28,338 nt of DNA from UBA8337 sp965658615 (GCA_965658615.1 CBFHSX010000022.1:1-28338), one strand, 5' to 3'; shown: positions 7,917 to 16,384, counted from the first letter of the stretch. A program made the numbers and translations. Notes: generated by a model not told the origin, from the letters alone.

Positions 7917-9128
7917 ATGTCGAAAATTAAAGTGGAAAATCCCATTGTCGAACTCGACGGGGATGAAATGACGCGCATTATCTGGCAGATGATCAAGGAT
8001 AAACTCATCAGCCCCTATCTGGATATTGACCTGAAATATTACGATCTCGGCATTGAAGCGCGCGATGAGACGGACGATCAAATCACCGTCGATGCGGCCA
8101 ATGCCATTAAAGAGGTCGGCGTTGGCGTGAAATGCGCCACCATCACGCCGGATGAAGCCCGGGTGGAAGAATTCGGCCTGAAAGCCATGTGGAAATCCCC
8201 CAATGGCACGATCCGTAACATTCTCGGCGGCACCGTGTTCCGCGAGCCGATTATTTGCCGCAATGTGCCGCGCCTTGTGCCCGGCTGGACCGACCCGATC
8301 GTTATCGGCCGCCACGCTTTTGGCGACCAATACCGCGCCACTGACTTTGTCGTACCGGGCAAAGGCAAGCTGACCATGAAATGGGAAGCCGAGGATGGCA
8401 ACGACACCAAAGAATTTGAAGTGTTCAACTTCCCAAGCGGCGGCGTCGCCATGTCGATGTATAATCTCGACGACAGTATTCGGGACTTCGCGCGCGCCTG
8501 CATGCTCTATGCGATTGACCGCAAATGGCCGCTTTATATGTCGACCAAAAACACGATTATGAAAGCCTATGACGGCCGCTTCAAAGACCTGTTCCAAGAA
8601 GTCTTCGACGCCGAATTTAAAGACCAGTTCGATGCTTTGGGCATTAGCTACGAACACCGCCTGATCGACGATATGGTCGCCGCCGCCATGAAATGGAGCG
8701 GCAAATTTGTTTGGGCGTGTAAAAACTATGATGGCGATGTGCAGTCCGATACTGTGGCGCAAGGCTTTGGCTCGCTGGGTCTGATGACCTCCGTGCTGAT
8801 GACGCCGGATGGCAAAACCATTGAGGCCGAGGCGGCGCACGGCACGGTGACGCGTCACTATCGTGCGCATCAGCGCGGCGAAGAAACCTCAACCAACTCC
8901 ATCGCTTCAATTTTCGCCTGGACGCGCGGCCTCGCCAAACGCGGTGAAATTGATAAAAACGAGGCGCTGGTCAAATTTGCCCTGACGCTGGAGAAAACCT
9001 GTGTCGCCACGGTTGAGCGCGGCTCCATGACCAAGGATCTGGCCCTGTTGGTCGGCGAGGGGCAAGCATGGTTGAGCACTGAGGGCTTCCTCGATGCGGT
9101 GCACGAAAATCTGGAAAAAGCGCTTTAA
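7917..9128 (+). CDS. icd: NADP-dependent isocitrate dehydrogenase
   Basis: This TCA-cycle enzyme oxidises isocitrate to 2-oxoglutarate and CO2, making NADPH. At 403 residues, with KSPNGTIRN (about 93-101, isocitrate phosphate/substrate loop), RHAFGDQYR, DDMVAAAMKWSGKFVWACKNYDGDVQSD-type metal and cofactor segment in the middle, and HGTVTRHYRAHQRG near residue 310, it belongs to the homodimeric eukaryote-like subfamily found in alphaproteobacteria rather than the E. coli type. GAGGGG at 7906-7911 precedes ATG 7917. It is divergent from trmJ and converges on alaS with a single base between the two stops, leaving no room for an intergenic terminator. Confidence 0.97.
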   Translation: MSKIKVENPIVELDGDEMTRIIWQMIKDKLISPYLDIDLKYYDLGIEARDETDDQITVDAANAIKEVGVGVKCATITPDEARVEEFGLKAMWKSPNGTIRNILGGTVFREPIICRNVPRLVPGWTDPIVIGRHAFGDQYRATDFVVPGKGKLTMKWEAEDGNDTKEFEVFNFPSGGVAMSMYNLDDSIRDFARACMLYAIDRKWPLYMSTKNTIMKAYDGRFKDLFQEVFDAEFKDQFDALGISYEHRLIDDMVAAAMKWSGKFVWACKNYDGDVQSDTVAQGFGSLGLMTSVLMTPDGKTIEAEAAHGTVTRHYRAHQRGEETSTNSIASIFAWTRGLAKRGEIDKNEALVKFALTLEKTCVATVERGSMTKDLALLVGEGQAWLSTEGFLDAVHENLEKAL

Positions 9129-9129
9129 G

Positions 9130-11814
9130 CTAAACCAATAATGCTTCGATATCGGCAATGGCTTGCGCGCCATTGCCGGTCTCCGGCCCGCCGGCCTGCG
9201 CCATATCCGGGCGCCCGCCGCCACCCTTGCCGCCCAATGCGGCAGAGCCGGCTTGCACCAATTGCACAGCATCGAAACGTCCGACCAAATCATCGGTCAC
9301 GCCGACGGCAATGCCGGCTTTGCCGCCATCAATGCCGATAAACACAACGACGCCACTGCCCAATTGTTTTTTGCCCTCATCGACCAGCCCGCGCAATTCT
9401 TTCGCCGGTAGGCCGTCAAGGCAGCGTGCCATGAATTTGACACCATTAACCTCACGCATGGCCTCGTCAGCATCGGATGCGCCGCCCGCTGCACCGCCTC
9501 CGGCCAGCGCCAATTGTTTTTTCGCCTCGGCCAATTCGCGGTCGAGCTGTTTGCGCTCCTCCAGTAATTTGGCGATACGCGTCGGCAATTCATCAATGCC
9601 GACTTTCAGCTCACCCGTGGCGGCGTGCAATACGTGCTCATGCGCGGCGATTTGCTCAAGCGCCCCGGCAGCCGTGCGCGCCTCGATACGGCGGACGCCC
9701 GAGGCCACCGCCCCTTCCGAACTGATTTTCAAAAGACCGATATCGCCGAGGCGGCGTACATGCGTGCCGCCGCAAAGTTCGACCGAATAAGCCCCTTGGC
9801 CATTATCGTCGCGGCCCTCAATGTTGCCGCCATGGCCCATGGAAAGAACACGCACTTCCTCGCCATATTTCTCGCCAAACAGCGCCAGCGCGCCGGCTTC
9901 AATCGCCTCATCCGGCGTCATCAGACGGGTCGCGACTTCCTCATTTTGGCGGATGAGTGTGTTGACCAGCGCCTCGACCCGGTCGATTTCATTGTCTTGC
10001 ATGGCGCGCGGATGCGAGAAGTCAAAGCGCAAATGATGTTCATTGACCAGAGAGCCTTTTTGCGTGACATGCGGGCCGAGCACGCGGCGCAGCGCCTCAT
10101 GCAGCAAATGCGTCGCCGAATGATTGGCGCGGATGGCATCGCGGCGCGTATCGTCAATATGCTGGTGCACCAGCGCGCCGGTTGCGATGGCACCGTTCTC
10201 TATTTTGCCATATAGCACATGCACATCGCCAAGGCGTTTCTGCGTGTCGGTAATCGTCACATCGAGGCCGTCATCATCGCTGAGACGACCGCTATCGCCG
10301 ACCTGCCCGCCGCTTTCGGCATAGAACGGCGTCTGGTTTATCATCAACGCCACCTCATCACCGGCTTGGGCGCTGTCGACAATCTCGCCATCGCGCAACA
10401 CGGCCAGCACTTGGCCTTCCGCATCTGTCGATTGATAGCCGACAAATTCGGTCGGCCCGTGTTCATTGCGCAGGTCGAACCAAATCGCTTCCGTCGCCTC
10501 CTGACCCGAGCCGCTCCAATTGGCGCGGGCCTCGGCGCGTTGCCTTTCCATCGCTGCGTCAAAGCCGGCCGTGTCGACAGCCAGACCTTTTTCACGCAGC
10601 GCATCCTGTGTCAGATCCAGCGGGAAACCATAGGTATCGTATAGTTTGAAAGCCACTTCGCCGGGCAGCGTCTTGTCTTTCACCTGCCCCAACTCGTCAT
10701 CCAGCAACTTCAGCCCGCGCGCCAACATATCTCGAAAGCGGTCTTCCTCATGGCGCAGCGTCTCGACAATCAGCGCACTGGCGCGCTCCAGCTCGGGATA
10801 GGCAGCCGCCATTTGCATTTTCAAGGCCGGCACAAGCTGCCATAAAAGCGGATCTTTCGTGCCCAGCATATGCGCGTGACGCATGGCACGGCGCATGATA
10901 CGGCGCAGCACATAGCCGCGCCCCTCATTTGACGGCAGCACACCATCTGCAATCAAAAAAGCCGAGCTGCGCAAATGGTCGGCAATGACGCGGTGGCTCA
11001 CCGCATACGCGCCGTCCATATCCTGACCGGAATGGTCGGCTGAGGCCTCGATCAGGTGATACATCAAATCCGTATCGTAATTATCATGCTTGCCTTGCAA
11101 GACGGCGCCGATGCGCTCCAACCCCATGCCGGTATCTATGCTCGGCTTGGGCAGGTCGATACGCGTGCCATCGCCCTGCTGCTCATATTGCATAAAGACC
11201 AGGTTCCAAATCTCGATAAAACGGTCGCCATCCTCATCCGGGCTTCCGGGCGGACCACCGGCAATGCCCTCGCCATGGTCGAAGAAAATTTCCGAACACG
11301 GACCGCACGGCCCGGTATCGCCCATGGACCAGAAATTATCGCTGGTCGGGATACGGATAATCTTATCCTCCGACAGGCCGGCAATTTTCTGCCATAGCGC
11401 ATAGGCTTCATCGTCTTCGGCATAAACGGTGGCCAGCAATTTATCGACCGGCAGCTGCAACTCCTTGGTCAGGAATTGCCATGCATAATAAATCGCTTCT
11501 TCCTTAAAATAATCGCCGAAGGAAAAATTGCCGAGCATTTCAAAAAATGTGTGATGGCGCGCCGTATAGCCGACATTATCCAGATCATTGTGCTTGCCGC
11601 CGGCGCGTACGCATTTTTGCGAACTCGTGGCGCGCGCATAGGGCGCCTCTTCTTGGCCGGTAAAATAGTTTTTAAACGGCACCATGCCGGCATTGGTGAA
11701 GAGCAGCGTCGGGTCATTGAGCGGCACAAGCGGGCTGGAGGCCACGATCTCGTGCTCATTATCGCCAAAATAATCAAGAAAACTTGCGCGGATATCCGCC
11801 AAACCTGTCGACAT
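9130..11814 (-). CDS. alaS: Alanine--tRNA ligase
   Basis: AlaRS charges tRNA-Ala and edits mischarged Ser or Gly. The 894-residue protein shows a class II catalytic core with motif 2 HHTFFEMLGNFSFGDY (about 87-102) and motif 3-like GMGLERIG (about 229-236), an editing domain with HSATH (565-569) and CGGTH (681-685) zinc ligands, a coiled-coil stretch (ERKQLDRELAEAKKQL) and a C-Ala domain ending in a glycine-rich GGGGRPDMAQAGG. Length is usual. AGGTGAG precedes the ATG. It lies downstream of recA on the same strand, a common pairing, but the recA terminator separates them, so it probably has its own promoter in the 116 bases between; I do not see a convincing one. Confidence 0.97.
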   Translation of the reverse strand: MSTGLADIRASFLDYFGDNEHEIVASSPLVPLNDPTLLFTNAGMVPFKNYFTGQEEAPYARATSSQKCVRAGGKHNDLDNVGYTARHHTFFEMLGNFSFGDYFKEEAIYYAWQFLTKELQLPVDKLLATVYAEDDEAYALWQKIAGLSEDKIIRIPTSDNFWSMGDTGPCGPCSEIFFDHGEGIAGGPPGSPDEDGDRFIEIWNLVFMQYEQQGDGTRIDLPKPSIDTGMGLERIGAVLQGKHDNYDTDLMYHLIEASADHSGQDMDGAYAVSHRVIADHLRSSAFLIADGVLPSNEGRGYVLRRIMRRAMRHAHMLGTKDPLLWQLVPALKMQMAAAYPELERASALIVETLRHEEDRFRDMLARGLKLLDDELGQVKDKTLPGEVAFKLYDTYGFPLDLTQDALREKGLAVDTAGFDAAMERQRAEARANWSGSGQEATEAIWFDLRNEHGPTEFVGYQSTDAEGQVLAVLRDGEIVDSAQAGDEVALMINQTPFYAESGGQVGDSGRLSDDDGLDVTITDTQKRLGDVHVLYGKIENGAIATGALVHQHIDDTRRDAIRANHSATHLLHEALRRVLGPHVTQKGSLVNEHHLRFDFSHPRAMQDNEIDRVEALVNTLIRQNEEVATRLMTPDEAIEAGALALFGEKYGEEVRVLSMGHGGNIEGRDDNGQGAYSVELCGGTHVRRLGDIGLLKISSEGAVASGVRRIEARTAAGALEQIAAHEHVLHAATGELKVGIDELPTRIAKLLEERKQLDRELAEAKKQLALAGGGAAGGASDADEAMREVNGVKFMARCLDGLPAKELRGLVDEGKKQLGSGVVVFIGIDGGKAGIAVGVTDDLVGRFDAVQLVQAGSAALGGKGGGGRPDMAQAGGPETGNGAQAIADIEALLV

Positions 11815-11930
11815 GGGTCACTCACCTTTATTTCTGCCTTCTTCTTACAGGCTTGCGCGGTGCATCACAAGACATTCGGCCCGTCACCACGCGCCGCGAT
11901 TGTCGCATAATAGCTCGTAAAGCTGCGCCA

Positions 11931-11959
11931 TAAAAAAGGCCCGGACAAAGCCGGGCCTT
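11931..11959 (-). terminator. recA intrinsic terminator
   Basis: AAGGCCCGG (11936-11944) and CCGGGCCTT (11951-11959) pair perfectly around a 6-base loop. Read on the minus strand the stem is followed by TTTTTTA. It begins about 22 bases past the recA stop. Confidence 0.88.
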
Positions 11960-11981
11960 ATTATGCTTATGCGCGAACCGC

Positions 11982-13079
11982 TTAACCGGCGGCTTCCTCG
12001 ACCGGCGGCTCGTCTTGACCTTCAGCCAATTTGGCTTCGTCTTGCGTCAATTCTTCAATATCGACAAGACCGGCATCGGCGCGGACTTTTTCTTCAATCT
12101 CGGCTGCCATATCGGGGTTTTCGAGCAGGAATTTACGCGTGTTTTCCTTACCCTGCCCGATACGCTGCGGGCCATAGCTATACCAGCTACCGGATTTCTC
12201 AACCACACCGGCTTTGACGCCAAGGTCGATAAGCTCGCCCATTTTTGAGATGCCCTCGCCATAGAGAATATCAAATTCGACAACGCGGAATGGCGGCGCG
12301 ACTTTGTTTTTCACCACTTTGACGCGGGTCTGGTTACCAATGACTTCTTCGCGGTCTTTAATGGCGCCAATGCGACGAATATCGAGGCGGCATGAGGCAT
12401 AGAATTTCAACGCATTACCGCCGGTCGTGGTTTCGGGCGAACCGAACATCACGCCGATTTTCATGCGGATTTGGTTGATGAAAATCACCATTGTATTGGA
12501 ACGCGAAATCGAACCGGTCAGCTTTCTGAGCGCTTGGCTCATCAGACGGGCTTGCAAGCCCGGCAGGCTATCGCCCATATCGCCTTCCAATTCAGCGCGC
12601 GGAGTCAACGCCGCTACCGAGTCAATAACCAGCACGTCAACTGCACCGGAGCGCACCAACGTATCGGCAATTTCCAAAGCCTGTTCGCCATTATCGGGCT
12701 GCGAAATGAGCAGCTCTTCAATATTGACGCCGAGCTTATTGGCATAGGCCGGGTCGAGCGCGTGTTCGGCATCGATAAAGCCGCAAATACCACCGGTTTT
12801 TTGCGCTTCAGCCACCGTGTGCAGCGCCAAGGTGGTTTTACCCGAGCTTTCCGGCCCGTAAATTTCGATAATCCGACCTCTCGGCAAACCACCAATACCC
12901 AGCGCAATATCCAGCCCCAGCGAGCCGGTCGAAATCGATTCAATCTCAACGATATTGTCAGGATCGCCCAGCTTCATCACTGAGCCCTTACCGTAATTTT
13001 TCTCAATCTGAGAAAGAGCCGCTTCCAGCGCTTTCTTCTTTTCTTCACTCTTTTCCATGAGGTTCACCACTTCAGCCAT
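11982..13079 (-). CDS. recA: Recombinase RecA
   Basis: RecA forms filaments on single-stranded DNA, drives strand exchange, and triggers LexA self-cleavage in the SOS response. From ATG 13079 the protein has 365 residues: Walker A GPESSGKT at 75-82, the L1/L2 DNA-binding loops with MGDSLPGLQARLMSQALRK and FINQIRMKIGVMFGSPETTTGG, and an acidic C-terminal tail. I reject a start 42 bases further up because GGAGG lies 7 bases before ATG 13079. The promoter carries an SOS box, so it is very likely LexA-repressed and damage-induced. Terminator at 11931-11959. Confidence 0.98.
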   Translation of the reverse strand: MAEVVNLMEKSEEKKKALEAALSQIEKNYGKGSVMKLGDPDNIVEIESISTGSLGLDIALGIGGLPRGRIIEIYGPESSGKTTLALHTVAEAQKTGGICGFIDAEHALDPAYANKLGVNIEELLISQPDNGEQALEIADTLVRSGAVDVLVIDSVAALTPRAELEGDMGDSLPGLQARLMSQALRKLTGSISRSNTMVIFINQIRMKIGVMFGSPETTTGGNALKFYASCRLDIRRIGAIKDREEVIGNQTRVKVVKNKVAPPFRVVEFDILYGEGISKMGELIDLGVKAGVVEKSGSWYSYGPQRIGQGKENTRKFLLENPDMAAEIEEKVRADAGLVDIEELTQDEAKLAEGQDEPPVEEAAG

Positions 13080-13127
13080 AATGTCTCCTCCGTTTATTTC
13101 ATAGCCCGACGATACGAGCAATGAGAC

Positions 13128-13157
13128 ATTATGTTCTCATTTTGTTCTATTTGTCCA
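13128..13157 (-). promoter_or_regulatory. recA promoter with LexA (SOS) box
   Basis: On the plus strand GTTC (13133-13136), seven bases, GTTC (13144-13147) match the alphaproteobacterial LexA operator GTTC-N7-GTTC. On the minus strand the box lies between a -35-like TGGACA (13157-13152) and a -10-like CATAAT (13133-13128), spacer 18. A repressor bound there would block RNA polymerase. It is about 50 bases upstream of the recA ATG. Confidence 0.85.
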
Positions 13158-13244
13158 GAACAAATTTAAGATGCTGAAATTGCAGTGCTTTTGGCCTTTT
13201 GGACCCTGTGCATAAAAGCAGAAGTGGGCGGCACTGACTGAGAA

Positions 13245-13661
13245 TCAGTCGTCGCGATAGACCCGCTCGCGCTTTTCATGGCGCTCTTGTGCTTCCAGTC
13301 CCATCGTCGCAATCGGCCGCGCATCGAGACGCTTCAGACTGATCGGGTCACCGGTCTCTTCGCAATAGCCATAGGTCTTGTCCTCAATGCGCCGCAAAGC
13401 GGAATCGATTTTATTGATCAGCTTGCGTTGGCGGTCGCGTGTGCGCAGTTCCAACGCTTTTTCGGCCTCGGAATTGGCCCGGTCAACATCATCAGGATGC
13501 TGCGCGCTTTCGGTTTGCAGGCCGATAACGGTTTCTTTTGTGCCCTTGATGAGATCATCTTTCCAATCCGTCAATTTACGGCGGAAATACTCACGCTGCC
13601 TGGCATTCATGAAGGGTTCGTCATCACTCGGGACGTAATCCTTTGGAAGTCGTGTCGCCAT
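13245..13661 (-). CDS. dksA: DksA family RNA polymerase-binding regulator
   Basis: DksA enters the RNA polymerase secondary channel and, with ppGpp, tunes rRNA and amino-acid promoters. From ATG 13661 (GAGGG just upstream) it has 138 residues: an N-terminal FMNARQREYFRRKLTDWKDDL helix, a coiled-coil tip with D57-x-x-D60-x-A62 (the DxxDxA motif needed for activity in DksA), a second coil, and a C-terminal finger-like GYCEETGDPISLKRLDARP. Only one of the usual four zinc cysteines (C100) remains; the others are replaced (CEET, MGLEA). This is known in alphaproteobacterial DksA proteins and suggests zinc-independent folding. A longer frame from 13727 overlaps the promoter and is less likely. Confidence 0.93.
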   Translation of the reverse strand: MATRLPKDYVPSDDEPFMNARQREYFRRKLTDWKDDLIKGTKETVIGLQTESAQHPDDVDRANSEAEKALELRTRDRQRKLINKIDSALRRIEDKTYGYCEETGDPISLKRLDARPIATMGLEAQERHEKRERVYRDD

Positions 13662-13716
13662 TGTACCCTCTTTCCTCGCAATGAATCGCAGATGCTGTCT
13701 GCGCGCTTTCGCCGAA

Positions 13717-13746
13717 CCTATATTCAAAACAGACCCCTTTCGTCAA
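13717..13746 (-). promoter_or_regulatory. Likely dksA promoter
   Basis: On the minus strand TTGACG (13746-13741) and TATAGG (13722-13717) are 18 bases apart, giving a predicted start about 50 bases before the dksA ATG at 13661. Motif match is fair, not perfect. Confidence 0.5.
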
Positions 13747-13768
13747 GTCACCAATCAAAGATGGCGTG

Positions 13769-13774
13769 TATAAT
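13769..13774 (+). promoter_or_regulatory. Possible -10 element for the MoxR-VWA pair
   Basis: A perfect TATAAT sits about 90 bases before the MoxR-type ATPase start in the divergent gap with dksA. No good -35 is found at 16-18 bases (AGTCAC at 17), so this is a partial promoter call. Confidence 0.35.
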
Positions 13775-13864
13775 TCTTTCTTGCGCGACCCCATGCTTGC
13801 CCTTAGTCTTTGCCGCCATATGTGACCCGTTAAGGGTAAGCGACAAAAGATTGAGGAAATTTTC

Positions 13865-14716
13865 ATGTCCCAAAAGTTTCAAGGCACAGATAATTACATC
13901 GCCACGGAAGATTTGCGTATTGCAGTTAATGCAGCGTTAACACTGGAGCGGCCGCTGCTGATTAAGGGCGAGCCGGGCACCGGTAAAACCGTGCTGGCCG
14001 AGCAAGTATCAGAAGCATTGGATATGCCGCTAATCACATGGCACATTAAATCGACCACCAAAGCGCAGCAGGGCCTTTACGAATATGATGCCATTACGCG
14101 TCTTCGTGACAGCCAGCTGGGCGATGAGCGCGTCAAGGATGTGAAGAATTACATCAATAAAGGCAAGCTGTGGGAAGCGTTTGAGCATGAAGGCCGCGCC
14201 GTGCTGCTGATCGATGAGATCGATAAAGCCGATATTGAGTTTCCGAATGACTTGCTGCAAGAACTCGACCGCATGGAATTTTATGTCTATGAGACCGGCG
14301 AGACGATTAAAGCGGCGCAACGCCCGCTGGTTATCATCACCTCAAATAATGAAAAAGAATTGCCCGACGCCTTCCTGCGCCGTTGCTTCTTCCATTATAT
14401 TTCCTTCCCCGATGCCGACACGATGAGCCAAATCATTGATGTGCATTATCCCGACATTAAAGAGCGTCTGGTGAAAAACGCGCTGGCCTCTTTCTATGAA
14501 GTGCGCGACGTGCCGGGGCTGAAGAAAAAGCCGTCCACATCTGAACTGCTGGATTGGCTGAAGCTGTTGATGAACGAAGACATTGACCCGGAGACCCTGC
14601 GCGAGCAAGATGCCGGTAAGCTCATCCCGCCGCTGCATGGCGCGCTGATTAAAAACGAGCAGGATGTGCATTTGTTCGAACGTCTGGCCTTTTTGGCACG
14701 CCGAGAACGCAATTAG
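13865..14716 (+). CDS. MoxR-type AAA+ ATPase
   Basis: MoxR-family AAA+ ATPases act as chaperones that mature or assemble protein complexes, often with a VWA-domain partner encoded next to them. This 283-residue protein has Walker A GEPGTGKT (35-42), Walker B VLLIDEID (113-120), sensor 1 ITSN (158-161) followed by ELPDAFLRRC with an arginine in the finger position, and a C-terminal lid region. TTGAGGAAA precedes ATG 13865. The partner VWA gene follows after 23 bases, so the two are almost certainly an operon. The client complex is unknown; no carbon monoxide dehydrogenase or methanol dehydrogenase genes are in the window, so names such as coxD are not justified. Confidence 0.9.
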   Translation: MSQKFQGTDNYIATEDLRIAVNAALTLERPLLIKGEPGTGKTVLAEQVSEALDMPLITWHIKSTTKAQQGLYEYDAITRLRDSQLGDERVKDVKNYINKGKLWEAFEHEGRAVLLIDEIDKADIEFPNDLLQELDRMEFYVYETGETIKAAQRPLVIITSNNEKELPDAFLRRCFFHYISFPDADTMSQIIDVHYPDIKERLVKNALASFYEVRDVPGLKKKPSTSELLDWLKLLMNEDIDPETLREQDAGKLIPPLHGALIKNEQDVHLFERLAFLARRERN

Positions 14717-14739
14717 ATTAACCGAAAGGGAAAAATCCC

Positions 14740-15918
14740 ATGTTCGTTAATTTTTTCCACGAGCTGAAATCAGCCAATGTGCCGGTCTCCTTGCGCGAAT
14801 ATCTGTCGCTGCTGGAAGCGTTGGATAGCGACGTCATTCAAAACGAAGTGACCGAGTTTTACTATCTGTCGAAATCAGCACTGGTGAAGGATGAGCGCAA
14901 TCTCGATAAGTTTGACCAAGTGTTCGGCCATGTCTTTAAAGGGCTGGAAAGCCTTGGCGAGGGCGAGATTGCCGAAATTCCCGAGGACTGGCTGCAAACG
15001 CTGACAGAAAAATTCCTGACTGAGGAAGAAAAAGCCGAGATTGAAAAACTCGGCGGCTGGGACAAAATTATGGAGGAGCTGAAAAAGCGCCTCGAAGAAC
15101 AAGACGAACGCCATGAGGGCGGCAATAAATGGATCGGCACGGGCGGCACCTCGCCCTTCGGGTCGGACGGCTATAATCCTGAGGGTGTGCGCATCGGCCA
15201 GGATAAAAACAAAAACTTCAAAGCCGTCAAAGTCTGGGACAAGCGCGAATATAAAAACCTCGACGATTCGGTTGAGCTGGGCACGCGCAACATCAAAGTC
15301 GCGCTGCGGCGTCTGCGCCAATTTGCCCGCGATGGCGAGGCCGATATGCTCGACCTTGACGACACGATTAAGTCAACTGCCAATGCCGGTTATCTGGATA
15401 TCAAGCTGATTGCTGAACGCCGCAATAAGGTGAAGGTGCTGGTGTTTTTCGATATTGGCGGCTCCATGGACCCGCATATTCGCCTCTGCGAAGAGCTGTT
15501 CTCGGCGGCGCGCACCGAGTTTAAGAATATGGAATATTTCTACTTCCATAATTGCCTGTATGAAGGCGTGTGGAAGGACAATAAACGCCGCCATAATGAG
15601 AAGATGAACACATGGGATGTGCTGCACACATATGGCAGCGACTATAAGGTCATCTTTGTCGGCGATGCCAGCATGAGCCCCTATGAAGTGACCTATGAGG
15701 GCGGCAGCGTGGAGCACTGGAACGAAGAAGCCGGCGCGCTCTGGCTGAAGCGCGTCACCGACATCTACGAAAGCGCCGTCTGGCTAAACCCGCTCGGCGA
15801 ACGCTATTGGGAACACACGGCGTCCTTGCAGATTATCAAACAGATTTTCTCAGACCGGATGTTCCCGCTGACCCTTGAGGGTCTGGATGGGGCGATGAAG
15901 GAACTCTCAAGAGGGTGA
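14740..15918 (+). CDS. CoxE-like VWA domain protein
   Basis: This 392-residue protein pairs with the upstream MoxR ATPase. Its N-terminal half (FFHELKSANVPVSLREYLSL) matches the CoxE/VWA_CoxE family, followed by a charged helical region at about 95-125 and a variable linker. The C-terminal VWA domain has a MIDAS-like D238-I-G-G-S242-M-D, where the usual DxSxS first Ser is Gly, and a VGDASMSPYE segment at about 308-317 as the third metal-site loop. It has no signal peptide and is predicted cytosolic. In known MoxR-VWA systems the VWA protein binds the client complex. AAAGGGAAAAATCCC precedes the start. The gene ends 2 bases from a convergent small gene. Target unknown. Confidence 0.88.
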   Translation: MFVNFFHELKSANVPVSLREYLSLLEALDSDVIQNEVTEFYYLSKSALVKDERNLDKFDQVFGHVFKGLESLGEGEIAEIPEDWLQTLTEKFLTEEEKAEIEKLGGWDKIMEELKKRLEEQDERHEGGNKWIGTGGTSPFGSDGYNPEGVRIGQDKNKNFKAVKVWDKREYKNLDDSVELGTRNIKVALRRLRQFARDGEADMLDLDDTIKSTANAGYLDIKLIAERRNKVKVLVFFDIGGSMDPHIRLCEELFSAARTEFKNMEYFYFHNCLYEGVWKDNKRRHNEKMNTWDVLHTYGSDYKVIFVGDASMSPYEVTYEGGSVEHWNEEAGALWLKRVTDIYESAVWLNPLGERYWEHTASLQIIKQIFSDRMFPLTLEGLDGAMKELSRG

Positions 15919-15920
15919 TT

Positions 15921-16211
15921 TCAAGTCAACTGTTTGGCGCGTTTTTCGAGAAGAAGATCGCGCATCTCCACACCAATCACACGCGTGATTTTGCTGATTT
16001 CTATTCCGTCTTGATAGGCAATCATTTCAAGGAAAGCCCGCTCGTCAGCCTTTAGATTATTCAGCAGCTGGTTCTCTGCAAAAACCGCACATGCCTCTTG
16101 AATTTGATACTCATTGGCGTCATCCAGCGACAAGGCCACTTCATTTATATATTTGCTTGCCAGCTCTTTGGCTTTAACAAGCTCGGACAAGCCGCGACCG
16201 TAATCAGTCAA
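15921..16211 (-). CDS. Small helical protein of unknown function
   Basis: I do not recognise this 96-residue protein. It is predicted mostly helical and soluble, rich in Glu, Leu and Ala, with no signal peptide or membrane segment. The start is a TTG at 16211 that overlaps the stop of the upstream small gene (TTGA at 16211-16208) and has no ribosome binding site, so translation would depend on coupling to the upstream frame. No ATG occurs until deep in the frame. Base composition here is more AT-rich than in the flanking core genes. It ends 2 bases from the VWA gene, tail to tail. An artefactual frame cannot be excluded, but it is open over its whole length with ordinary amino-acid composition. 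Confidence 0.55.
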   Translation of the reverse strand: MTDYGRGLSELVKAKELASKYINEVALSLDDANEYQIQEACAVFAENQLLNNLKADERAFLEMIAYQDGIEISKITRVIGVEMRDLLLEKRAKQLT

Positions 16212-16384
16212 CGCAATGGGACTGGTCGTTTCGACAACTCATTTTGGTTCAAATATGAAATAATACCGACCCACAAGATTGCGACAAGCTCAGTGGAAAT
16301 TGAGTCCCCAAAGCGTTCTTCGCCCCATAGGAACCAAGCCCCGGCCAAGCCAAGTGATAGGCCGATTACATATTGAGATTTCAT
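16208..16384 (-). CDS. Small two-segment membrane protein, unknown
   Basis: A 58-residue protein begins MKSQYVIGLS and holds two hydrophobic stretches, about residues 5-21 (YVIGLSLGLAGAWFLWG) and 32-48 (ELVAILWVGIISYLN), separated by a short charged loop, so an integral membrane hairpin is likely. I prefer ATG 16384 because GGAA lies about 8 bases upstream; the frame stays open upward to 16567 with other ATGs that would add a very basic N-terminus. Its stop overlaps the TTG start of the next gene by four bases, so the pair is probably one unit. Function unknown. The 288 bases upstream to the Excalibur gene contain no convincing gene. Confidence 0.5.
   Translation of the reverse strand: MKSQYVIGLSLGLAGAWFLWGEERFGDSISTELVAILWVGIISYLNQNELSKRPVPLR

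Noticed and set aside
7881..8870. Open frame of 329 codons on the minus strand
   Set aside because: Antisense to icd in its codon-phase shadow; no ribosome site or motif.
13207..13215. TGTGCATAA, a DnaA box in reverse, between recA and dksA
   Set aside because: About one match is expected by chance in a window of this size; it is isolated and not in AT-rich DNA.
13236..13250. GACTGA-GAA-TCAGTC hairpin at the dksA stop
   Set aside because: Short stem overlapping the stop codon with no T-run on the minus strand; not a credible terminator.
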